A stretch of 64,000 bases of DNA from positions 65,800,816-65,864,815 of the forward strand of contig OX381707.1 of the NCBI GenBank assembly GCA_947462335.1, given 5' to 3'. The notes beneath the pieces were generated by a model, which worked only from the letters and a program-made list of their open reading frames with translations, searched no databases and was not told where the DNA came from. The translations under genes were made by a program, and so were the position numbers. Shown here piece after piece: positions 47,901 to 59,900 of the stretch (position 1 is the stretch's first letter; each line of letters opens with the position of its first letter). This stretch comes from Harmothoe impar (Eukaryota > Annelida > Polychaeta > Phyllodocida > Polynoidae).

Positions 47901-50900
47901 CATTTCTGGATTTTCGGGAAATTACTTTTTTCTCCAAAATTCCTTTTGAAGTAACCTCTCCATAGCAGAATTTCTGCGCGGTCATGATGCCGTCATCGAA
48001 ATTTCGATCAGAGCAGTAAAAATTGAGTTATAGGCGATTTCCTGATACGGCCGTGAGCGAAATTTCACATTTCTGGATTTTCGGGAAATTATTTTTTTCT
48101 CCAAAATTCCTTCTGAAGTAACCTCTCCATAGCAGAATTTTTGCGCGGTCATGATGCTGTCATTGAAATTTCGATCAGAGTAGTAGAAATTTAGTTATAG
48201 GCGATTTCATGATACGGCCGCGAGCGAAATTTCACATTTCTGAATTTTTTCGGGAAATTATTTTTTTACTGCGAAATTCCTTTTGAAGTAACCTTGCAAT
48301 GGCAGAATTTTTGCGCGGTCATGATGCTGTCATTGAAATTCCGATCAGAGTAGTAGAAACTGAGTTATAGGCTATTTCCTGATACAACCGTGAGAGAAGG
48401 TCTCGTCTCCTCTCGCCGGGCGCGAGAGAACGCGAGTTGTCATGGTAACGTTGACACTTCCGGTTTCAGTCAAAACAATGGCGTGTTTTCAAACAGGACC
48501 GTTGACGTTGACATTAATTGGCATTTCACATGATTAAAGTGTCTTTCTCAATTATTTTATTTTAAGGTGGAAAAGGTAGGTAAATGATAAATAACCTTTA
48601 TTCAATTGACATGGTTAATTATACGATTGGAGCCAGTTTTGGCTTAAATTTAGGCTGCATCAATTTCGGTCACTGGGCTCCATGACAGGTCTTGCTTAAA
48701 AATAAGACTTTTCAGTTTGAGAAGATCTGCAGAGTAGGTCAATTATTGATTTACTATGATCCCTTCGGCATTGTCGGGCCGCACTACTTTACTTTACATA
48801 CCACAAAAAGTTAAAGAAAAAATGTGATTCCTTACTTATGAAAATGATGAGTTTGTGATCTCTTTTATTGGGGTAAAATGAAAAAAAATTGACAAAAATG
48901 ATATTTCTTTCTAATATCTTAATTTTAACAAATACAAGCATAAAAATTGACAGACATGTACATCAAGTGTAGGCCTTTCATATTATGCAGTTGGATTTTT
49001 ATAAAAACATTTATTTTTGACATTTTTGGAACTTTTTCAATTTCGACCCCCCACTACCAGAAGCTTTTGGTCGACATGAAACATTTCAATCTGTTTTGAC
49101 GTTTTGAGAAAAGGTTGTCGACCATAGCTAATAAATAAGCTCAATGAACATGCATGTGGATTTCGTTACGTGTGGTAGCATGTACTTACCTCGGGATCCT
49201 GCCATAAAGCCGAGAATCAACGCCTTCTCTGTTCGTGTGACTTTGTTTGAATTCCGGAACATCTCCTGAGCCTCCACCATTTGTTGTCTCTGCATCAGGA
49301 GAAAAAGTATAAAGCTAAATTCCTGTGTCACACCTAACCATAGAGTTTATTGTCTTCCACTTGGTTCCATTTAAATGTGTTTAATGTGTTTATATTAACA
49401 ACAGCGAGAGGGTAGGAGAGAAAAATGTCGAAGACCACCTACACCAATTACATTATATTATATAAGACTTTTATTTACTGTCCAATAAAAATAACTTTAT
49501 TTCTGTAATTTCAAATCTACACAGTAGTACTATATAACATTACTTGATAATATTTCCTCAAGTACATATAGAACCCAACAGGTGTACATACCGTGAGAGA
49601 GAGTCCCTTCTTGGGTTGTGGTTGTGTCTGTATGATTGTGGGTTGGCCGGGTGTCGGTGGCTGTGTGACCACCACTGACTGCACGGCCTGTGCGTTTGTC
49701 GTTACCACCTGCAGCGTGGGCGGTACCACTCCTGGTGTCGCCGGCTGAAAGGGGGGAACCATAATTTGCTTAAATTGAGTTTGTGTGTGAGAGAATATTA
49801 TTGTATATCTATACATTTTATGTTGCACTTATCATCAGAGATGCCACTCCCTGGTCAACAAAGGGTAGGAATTTCTAAGATTTTGGTCTTTTTCAGGAGA
49901 AATTCAATACAGAGATCCCAGCAAAAATTTAGGAATTCCTGCAAAAGTATGAAAAGTGTCATCTCTGCATCATTTATTTTATCTACAAACCAAGCCTGGA
50001 CTAAGTCTATTTTTTCAAAAGATTATTGTATTTGACACCCCCCCCCCCCCCCCGCTATACCAATATTTTGTTCTAAGGTACGCATTCCAATACGAGTTGA
50101 TGTACAGTGTTTGAAAACGGATATCACTCGAGAAATATGTTATGTTGAAAGGCTGCCATTAAAAAATATATATCTCTACGGTAGTATTCAGTAGTGTGCA
50201 CAGAGATGTGCTACCTTATGACTTACCTGTGTGGTAACGACTAGTGTACCCGGCGTCGTTTGTATGGCTGTTCGCTGTTGTTGTTGTTGTAGTTGTTGCT
50301 GTAGGTTGTCCCGGGCTTGTTGTGTGGCAACTGAGATTGTCCCGGCTACAAGCAAGTATAAAAGTCCCCATTACAATGTTGTTATACACTAGACTTATTC
50401 ATTACCCGATTTGAACATTCTGTTCTAGAACACTTTAAATTGTTTAAGATCATTCTCATGGTGACATGTTCTATCTGATCATTATGCCGTAATATGGGTC
50501 TCACATTCTTATTGTTGAGGGTAGGAATTTATAAATTAAAATCCCGGTTTTAAATATTCGGGCAATGTCACTCTTTACAATATGACGTATTTTATACTGT
50601 AATTAAGTGGTTACTCACTGGGTAGAGTTGCTGTGCCAGGTTGGTTTCCTGAGGGAAGACGGGTCACTGATGCCGGCGTATAGCTGACAACAGTTGTACC
50701 CGCCACAGCAGCAGGTGCAAGGTTCTGTGCAGGTAAAACCAAGGTAATGGTCATTAGGGTAAGGCGTAAGTAGATGTACATTATTATAATTTATAGCGGT
50801 AGGAGAATGTGGGCTAGGCAGTGGATCTTCTAGTTGGCCCCTCTGATAGAGCGCAAACATATCAAATGCCATATAAAGACAGATCATTCTTTCTACCGGC

Positions 50901-53900
50901 ACTTATTTCTACCGTCTAGCTCCACCCCTGTCTTCTATTCATTTAGGCGTTTTCTAATGATTCATTTACTTGACATTTAGCGCCACCTCCTTAGCTACAT
51001 TAATACAGAGTAGTAATATCTCCAGGTGTCCCTTATTCCCTACTCACCGTAATGACAGGGTTGACGAGACCGGCGGCATAGTCGGGTGTCGCCGACGCAG
51101 CCTCCTTCTCCTTCTTCTGTTGCTCGGCAGCCTCAACCTCTGCAAAATACAATACACAGTTATCCATACATCCGTTATACACAGGTTATTTTAGTTATCA
51201 ACATTTCAATAACGGAATGTCAATGGTCTTGGGTAACTGATCTTCCTCAATCAGAAGTAGGCCCATTATTGACTCAGGTTTACTCTGAGTCTTGTGCGAC
51301 GGGTAGCAGGGGGTCTCTCAGCCTAAAATTTAAAACAGCTGTCATTCCTTCAAAATTGGAGCTTTTTCTCTCAATTTTGTGTCATTAGATGCGGTACAAT
51401 GTTGTCCTTCCTATGTAATCGCGCTTTAATCCATTTTCAAACGCTTCCCCCTGAAAAGCATGATTTTAATTTTGTGTCTAAAATGGTGGTAATTTGCTTC
51501 AGCATAGAGCCCTATGGGAGCCTGTAGATAACCCTTGACATTTAACAGTTACATATTGAACGGGCTCAGTGCTAAGTCAATGGGACAGATCTCGGCAGCC
51601 GACCAAACCGGGGTGAGACACTTTTTTTCAGCAAGCTTTGACTGGATCCAATGGTAATTTAACACAGGGAAGTACTACACTACTTCCCAAAGGAGATGCC
51701 ATCCTATATCATATACTAGGCCCAACATACGCTGCAGTATGTTAGATACCGGTATGGTAATTTAATGGTAATTTAATATATATGTTGCTGTCCAGTGTTG
51801 TTCAATACATGACAAATATTTTGAGAACAAAAACAGACAACCCTGTAGTAGGATATAGCTCAGACCCTACTAAGCACTATTCGCTGTTACTTACAATATG
51901 GACATGGGAGCTTTTTATTCAGTGTGTGTCTGACATAGACGTGAGAGGACAAAAGACATAGATAGCCAAGATCGGGGAACATGAAAATTTGAATTTGGGC
52001 CTAAGTACCCCCCCAAAAGAAAGTCAATGTCCACATTTTTTTTGAGTATACCCTTCTTTTGCGCGGCTTGCCTCACTCGGTGTGGCTTTCTTAGGGCACC
52101 TGTGTCATGCGACCTATAGGTTGTGTGGTGCAGGCCTATAGGTAGTTGTGAGTTCCTGACTTGTGACGCACAATTTGGGTATGCTATCCGAAACAGTCCA
52201 GCCAGGATATAATAGGGGGAGCAATGGATGGATATGGATAGTGGACTAGGGTAAACCAAAGGTGCTGAATTCATTTCTGTTATGTGTAGGATGATATCTA
52301 GGTCGGAAAAAGGTCAAAATCAAGGTCAAAGGTCACATCTTTAAGAATCCCATTAATACAAGAGTGCACCCTTTCTCTTTCTTACTATGATAAACGATAC
52401 ATTTCCCTTCACACCTCTACCTGACCCTGAGTCTAGTTAACGGGGGAAGGGGAAGGGGAAGGGACTCTGGGTTGGGACTCGGGGGTGAGACTCGGGGGTG
52501 GGACTCGGGGTTGGGACTCAGGGGTGGAACTCGGGGCTGGGACTAGGGGTTGGGACTCGGGGTTGGGACTCGGGGTTGGGACTCGGGGGAGGGACTCGGG
52601 GTTGGGACTCGGGGTTGGGACTTGGGGTTGGGACTCGGGGTTGGGACTCGGGGTTGGGACTCGGGGGTGAGACTCGGGGGTGAGACTCGGGGGTTGGGAC
52701 ATGGGGTTGGGACATTAGCTTGGGATTTGGGGATGAACAATATTATTATATGTATACTCCTATATGATGATACTACATTTCCCCCCGAACCTGAGTCATT
52801 TGTGATGCAGTCACACGTTCGATTTTTAGCTAAACTGTGGTTGTTATTTAGATTTTACTTTTGATATAGGTTGAATATTCATGTACAACTTTCTAGGGGT
52901 ACAAACGTTACATAATTTGTTTCAAGTAAACCTATATTTCAGAGAAATCTGCAGTGATAGCATAGTGACATACTGGTACATGTATCATCATACACGCATT
53001 ACTCACCTGCCTGTTTTCGGCGTCGCTTTGCTTCTTTTGGGCCAACAGGCTGCTCCGTTATATCTAGCAGCTGAAAGTACAAAATAACAAGGACGTAGAG
53101 ATTTTCAAAGGAAAAAGGGACGATGAGACATAGATCTGAGTTGGGAAACACAGGGGAGCTATGGTCGACAGTCATGATTCTTTTTTTTATTTTATTCATT
53201 TTTTTCTTTTATATTTTATTCTCTTTTTCAAAAAAAAATATATAGTGGTTTAAAACTATAGCTACTATAGAGTGACACTAATGTTAACTAAAGGAGTGGG
53301 CTATGTTGTTAGAGAGCTGTTGTAATTTTGACCCAAAATATGGATTCTACACCCTAGATAACCCTAAAATCCATGTATCACACAAGGAAATCAGACAATC
53401 TTGACTTTTTGGTGGCCATCTTGGCAGCCTTCTTGGAATTTTCCTAATTGTAATTTTGATCCAAAATATGGATTCTACACGCTAGATAACCATGAAATCC
53501 ATGTATCGCACAAGGAAATCAGAGAATCTTAAGTTTTTGGCGGCCATCTGGGAATTTTCCAAATTGTAATTTTGACCCAAAATATGGATTCTACACCCTA
53601 GATAACCCTAAAATCCATGTATCGCACAAGGAAATCAGACAATCTTGACTTTTTGGCAGCCATGTTGGCAGCCATCTTGGAATTTTCCAAATAGTAATTT
53701 TGACCCAAAATATGGATTCTACACCCTAGATAACCCTAAAATCCATGTATCACACAAGGAAATCAGACAATCATGAGTTTTTGGTGGCCAGCTTGGCAGC
53801 CATCTTGGAATTTTCCAAATTGTATTTTTGATCCAAAATATGGATTCTACACCTCAGATAACCATGAAATCCATGTATCACACAAGGAAATCAAACAATC

Positions 53901-56900
53901 TTGACTTTTTGGCGGCCATCTTGGAATTTTCCAAATTGTAATTTTGACCCAAAACATGGATTCTACACCCTAGATAACCCTAAAATCCATGTATCGCACA
54001 AGGAAATCAGACAATCTTGACTTTTTGGCGGCCATCTTGGAATTTTCCAAATTGTAATTTTGACCCAAAATATGGATTCTACACCCTTGTTAACCCTAAA
54101 ATCCATGTATCACACAAGGAAATCAGACAATCATGAGTTTTTGGTGGCCATCTTGCCAGCCATCTTGGAATTTTCCAAATCGTAATTTTGACCCAAAATA
54201 TGGATTCTACACCCTAGATAACCATGAAATCCATGTATCACACAAGGAAATCAAACAATCTTGACTTTTTTGGCGGCCATCTTGGCAGCCATCTTGGAAT
54301 TTTCCAAATTGTAATTTTGACCCAAAATATGGATTCTACACCTCAGATAACCATGAAATCCATGTATCACACAAGGAAATCAAACAATCTTGACTTTTTG
54401 GCGGCCATCTTGGAATTTTCCAAATTGTAATTTTGACCCAAAATATGGATTCTACACCCTTGTTAACCCTAAAATCCATGTATCACACAAGGAAATCAGA
54501 CAATCATGAGTTTTTGGTGGCCATCTTGCCAGCCATCTTGGAATTTTCCAAATTGTAATTTTGACCCAAAATATGGATTCTACACCCTAGATAACCATGA
54601 AATCCATGTATCACACAAGGAAATCAAACAATCTTGACTTTTTTGGCGGCCATCTTGGCAGCCATCTTGGAATTTTCCAAATTGTAATTTTGACCCAAAA
54701 TATGGATTCTACACCCTAGATAACCATGAAATCCATGTATCACACAAGGAAATCAGACAATCTTGAGTTTTTGGTGGCCATCTTGGCAGCCATCTTGGAA
54801 TTTTCCTAATTGTAATTTTGATCCAAAACAAGGAAGGGCTTGAGGGCTAAAATGTAGTGTTCTTAGTCGAATGTCGCGGGACATAAATAATCTCGTCGAG
54901 AGTGGATCCTCTTTTTTCGACTTTTTTCGGACTTTTATTATCCCCTCAAGCTAAAAGTAGGCCTAAAAAAGTAGGCCTAGTCCCAATAGGAATTGAATTT
55001 ATGTAGGAAGATTTTATTATCCCCTCAAGCTAAAAGTAGGCCTAGTCCCAATAGGAATTGAATTTATGTAGGAAGATTTTATTATCCCCTCAAGCTAAAA
55101 GTAGGCCTAGTCACAATAGGAATTGAATTTATGTAGGAAGATTTTATTATCCCCTCAAGCTAAAATGTAGGCCTAGTCCCAATAGGAATTGAATTTATAT
55201 AGGAAGATTTTATTATCCCCTCAAGCTAAAAGTAGGCCTAGTCCCAATAGGAATTGAATTTATGTAGGAAGATTTTATTATCCCCTCAAGCTAAAATGTA
55301 GGCCTAGTCCCAATAGGAATAGAATTTATGTAGGAAGATTTTATTATCCCCTCAAGCTAAAAGTAGGCCTAAAAAAGTAGGCCTAGTCCCAATAGGAATT
55401 GAATTTATGTAGGAAGATTTTATTATCCCCTCAAGCTAAAAGTAGGCCTAGTCCCAATAGGAATTGAATTTATGTAGGAAGATTTTATTATCCCCTCAAG
55501 CTAAAAGTAGGCCTAGTCACAATAGGAATTGAATTTATGTAGGAAGATTTTATTATCCCCTCAAGCTAAAAGTAGGCCTAGTCCCAATAGGAATTGAATT
55601 TATATAGGAAGATTTTATTATCCCCTCAAGCTAAAATGTAGGCCTAGTCCCAATAGGAATTGAATTTATGTAGGAAGATTTTATTATCCCCTCAAGCTAA
55701 AAGTAGGCCTAGTCCCAATAGGAATTGAATTTATATAGGAAGATTTTAGGAAGAGAACGGGATAAACGGAGAAAGGGAGAACAGGATAAAGGGAGAAGGG
55801 GATGAACGGAGAACGTGATAAACGACAAACGGATAACGGGATAAACGATAAACGGGGAAAGGTATAAACGGGGAAAGGGAGAACGGGATAAACGGAGAAC
55901 GGGATAAACGGAGAACGGGATAAACGGAGAACGGGATAAACGGAGAAAGGGAGAACGGGATAAACGGAGTACCAATATAATCCGACAAAACGAAAATCGC
56001 AAATATCTTCGCTGTTTACGCTCCGATCGGCCCGATTTTCGGAAGGGTAGGAGAACTTCAAAATCGTTTTTGGGTCAAATCGTTTTGGGGCTCAAAATCG
56101 GTTTTGGGGGCAAAATCGGTTTTGGAGGCAACATCATCTGCAGCTCACGCCGCCCCCCCCCCGGCCAACCCGACACGTCAAACTCGAAGCGAAGCTGCAA
56201 CGAAGATGGTGTCGCTGCTGACGCTCTGATCGACTCGCTTTTTCGGCCGAGACGTAAAACAGCGGTTACGCGCTGCCGGGCGCTAGCCGACTGTCATGGC
56301 GAAACGGAAACGGCGATGCCGTCGCTATTGATTGACTCGGATTTTGGCCGAGACGTAAGACAGCGGTTATGTGCTGCCGGGCGCTGACGCCTACAGCCAC
56401 CTGCTCACCCCCAGCCACCTGCTTTCCCACAGCCACCTGCTCACCTACAGGCACCATCTGGAATTCGATTATATATGACTTGTAATATATGAATTTGGGG
56501 TAGCTTTTTCTGGAGATTACGATTCTGCTGTCAGAAATGAGGAATAACGTATTGTACTCAAATTAGATCACTCATTCGACTTTCTAATGACAAAAGCGGG
56601 GAGGGGGGTCTCCCATCTCCCCATCCATGTCTCTGCTAAAATGTATCAATTCGCCGCTGCTACTAAAATGTATCAATTTGCCGCCGCTACAAAAATGTAT
56701 CAATTCGCCGCTGCTACTAAAATGTATCAATTTGCCGCCCGCTACTAAAATGTTTCAATTTGCCGCCGCTACTAAAATGTATCCATTTGCCGCTACTAAA
56801 ATGTATCCAAGCGCCGCCGCCTCTAAAATGTATCCAAGCGCCGCCGCTACTAAAATGTATCCAAGCGCCGCGCTACTAAAATGTATCCATTCGCAGCGCT

Positions 56901-59900
56901 GCGAGTTGTCATGGTGACGTTTGTAAACACTTCCGGTTTCGGGACAATGGCGTGTTTTCAAACGGCGCGGTTGACGTTAACTGCCGTAGTTGACGTTAGT
57001 TGTCATAGTACATGATTAAAATGTCTTTCTCAATTATTCTAAGCTGTTCCACAAAGGTAAATAGTCTATATATTTGATTGTGTTGTTTAATTATACGATT
57101 AGAGCCAATTTTGACTTAAATTTGATCTGCACAAGTTTCGGTCAATGGCCTCCATGACAGGGATTGCTTAAAAATAAGACTTTTCAGTTTGAGATGATCT
57201 GCAGAGTAGGTAAATTATTGATTTGCTATGATTCCTTCGGCATGATCAGGCAACACTACTTTACTTTACATTCCACAAAAAAATTAGGTGAAATTGTAAT
57301 TCCTAAATTATGAAAATGATGAGTTTGTGATCTCTTTTATTGGGGTAAAATGAAAAAATTTAACAAAATTTTAATTTCTTTCTAAAATTTTTATTTAAAC
57401 AAATAACAACATAAAAATCAATAGACATGTACATCAAGTATAGGCCTTTCATATTATGCAGTTGGATTTTTATAAAAACATTTATTTTTGACCTTTTGGG
57501 GACATTTGCAATTTCGGCCCCCCACTACCAGAAGCTTTTGGTCGACATGAGTCATTTGAATCTCTTTTGACGTTATGAAAAAAGGTTGTCGACCATAGCT
57601 AATATCCACTATAGTCACGGTCATGATAAAAGCTACCCGGTACTGCATATTTTGGCTTTTAATATACTTGGCCTTTATGAATATAGTCTGGTCAATGTTT
57701 TTCTGATTCAATTCAATACCTTAACAGCCTCTACTAGAGCCCTGTAGAGTCGTCCTGATGCATGCTTGTAGCTCTGGCGAGTATCAATTTCGCCACATCT
57801 GCATTCATGCATCATCACGACCAAAGGCTAACTACATTATGCAATATGCAGCCTTTAAAGGGTTAATATCTGACTTATGGCACACACCTTTATACCACCC
57901 TCCTTGCGGCTGGAGGGTGTTCGGGGGCCCGACGGAGTCGCTCCTCCAAAACGTGACATGCCAGCACCAGGCGAACGGAAACCACCCGACGTTGGTGTCC
58001 TGCTTGGAAGACCTTTCAATGGAGCTGTTGGGAGAAATTTCACAAGCAAAATTAGGCTCATTTTAACTCGAAATAAAATACTGATAAATGTGTGGGACCT
58101 ACAGTTGTACAACAAATTGTTCTAGGTTTTATGACAGACATTGCTTGGATTCTTGTTCCACTCCAATGTAAAATATACAAGTTTTATAAACCACAAGCAT
58201 AATTGGCCAAGAAATCAATTTTTGATCATAAAAGTGAGCATATTTTAAAATGGTTTGGATCCGTTGGAAGGAAGATTTTTTTCACTTACTGTTATCATCC
58301 ATTCGCTTTGCGAAGCTACGGACCTTGATTGGTATTACGGAGCTACCACCCGTTTTACGTAACGTGTTGGCAACTTCTGCCGCTGCAAATAAGAAACACA
58401 CCGATAAGGATAGAACAAATAATGCAAGCATTATTTACAACTCCAGGATTGGTGAGTATGAGTGAGACATGTGAGATGTGTTGGTGACATGGGTGGGTAC
58501 ATTTTAATGCTAAATATTTTTTTCCCACTTTAAGATAAATCTCCGTATTCACACACAGTAAACCAAACCAGCATATTTACTATGGTAAAACTGAAATAAC
58601 GTGCTATTATCAAACATGCAGTGAATATAGCTGCTACTGTAAACCTATTTTATTTCGCGCTGTACTTGTATTCGCCATTTTCGCGGATTTTAAAATTTGC
58701 GAAAATATGTACAGAGTGAAAATTTATCCAGTGTAGTCATACTACTACAATATTCCAAAATCCGCGAATTTAAATACACATGAAACTGTATTTTGTAGTC
58801 AATTCGCGAAAATATACATGAGCGAAAATATATACGTTTACAGTATGAATTCTTACATTTCTGTAGGAGTTCTGCTCTGAGTGCGGCAGACTTGGGTTTC
58901 CGCTTGAGAGCGAAGTGTTTGACTGGTTGCGGCTGCTGGCCGGCTACTGACATTAACGCTGTTCTGCTCAGGTACAGGCATTCCAGCGGCAGCATCCCGA
59001 CATCTGCAGACTTCTTCACTGTTAAGAAAAGTGGGGAAACACCAATCAAAAATAAAACTTATTTACTTTAGTATAAATGTAATTTGATAAATTTGTATTG
59101 CATTGAAGGAAAGATGTGATGTTAGGAGGGTATAAAACCCCTGTGCAAAAGCATACAGCTGACTCATGTATAATGCCTACCTAATTTCTTGAGGTCCGTC
59201 AGGATGTCGTGAAAGAAGCGATGAGATTCATCAACCTGGGTGTTGATGGCGCCCGTGGCGGGGAACGTGCGGAGCAGGTCCCCCACCATGGCCACCCACT
59301 GGTCAGTGTCGTCAGCCGCCGTTGTCAAAATTTCCTCCAGCTCTACACGCCACTGTAAAGAAGGATTAGTTCGATTACAAGCCTAAGTTAAAATCATTTC
59401 CTCAGAGCCATTCTACGCCCCCCCCCTCCACATCCTTTTTTTTTTTGCTGAAAACAGGTATAATTTTTCTGACACAGTGAGCTACCCTATCTCAACAGTC
59501 CACACACATATTTTTGTTTAAAATATAGACTTCTCTCTGATTAAGTAAAATACGGGCCATCTTATTCCTCGCGACAATGCGTTATTCCAGCAGCGTATCA
59601 CGGTCACCCCGTATGCGCTTTTTGGGGGCATTTCACAAAGGTAGAACTTACTTAGTTTAGGAATAACACATGAAATTTTTAGCTAGCGAATTCCTGTTTA
59701 GATTGATTCAATAGACCCACCAGAAGCGACATTATTCAAGTTTGAACACCAAACTTAACCATATTTTCTGTCAATGTATTTATAGCCATTTTGGTCCTTA
59801 TCAGTGAATACACATTACCCACAGCCTGCAGTGGGACTGGGCAGTTTTAGACTTTGCTTCACATGAATTCCATTTTAATTTGACTGAATCATCATAGGAA

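Noticed and set aside
52433..52864. Pro/Ser-Gln and Gly/Trp repeat proteins
   Set aside because: A 13-bp minisatellite keeps frames open on both strands; it lies inside a NELFA intron.
55684..56061. Ser-Pro-Phe-Ile-Pro repeat protein of 125 codons
   Set aside because: A translation of the GAGAACGGGATAAACG minisatellite in three frames at once.
56627..56917. Repeat protein with Lys-Cys-Ile-Asn units
   Set aside because: A translation of the 26-bp minisatellite; length irregularities shift its frame.
58640..58845. NELFA exon 3 extended through the open frame to 58690
   Set aside because: The frame continues into a MITE; the GTAAGA donor at 58856 restores the phase needed by exon 4.
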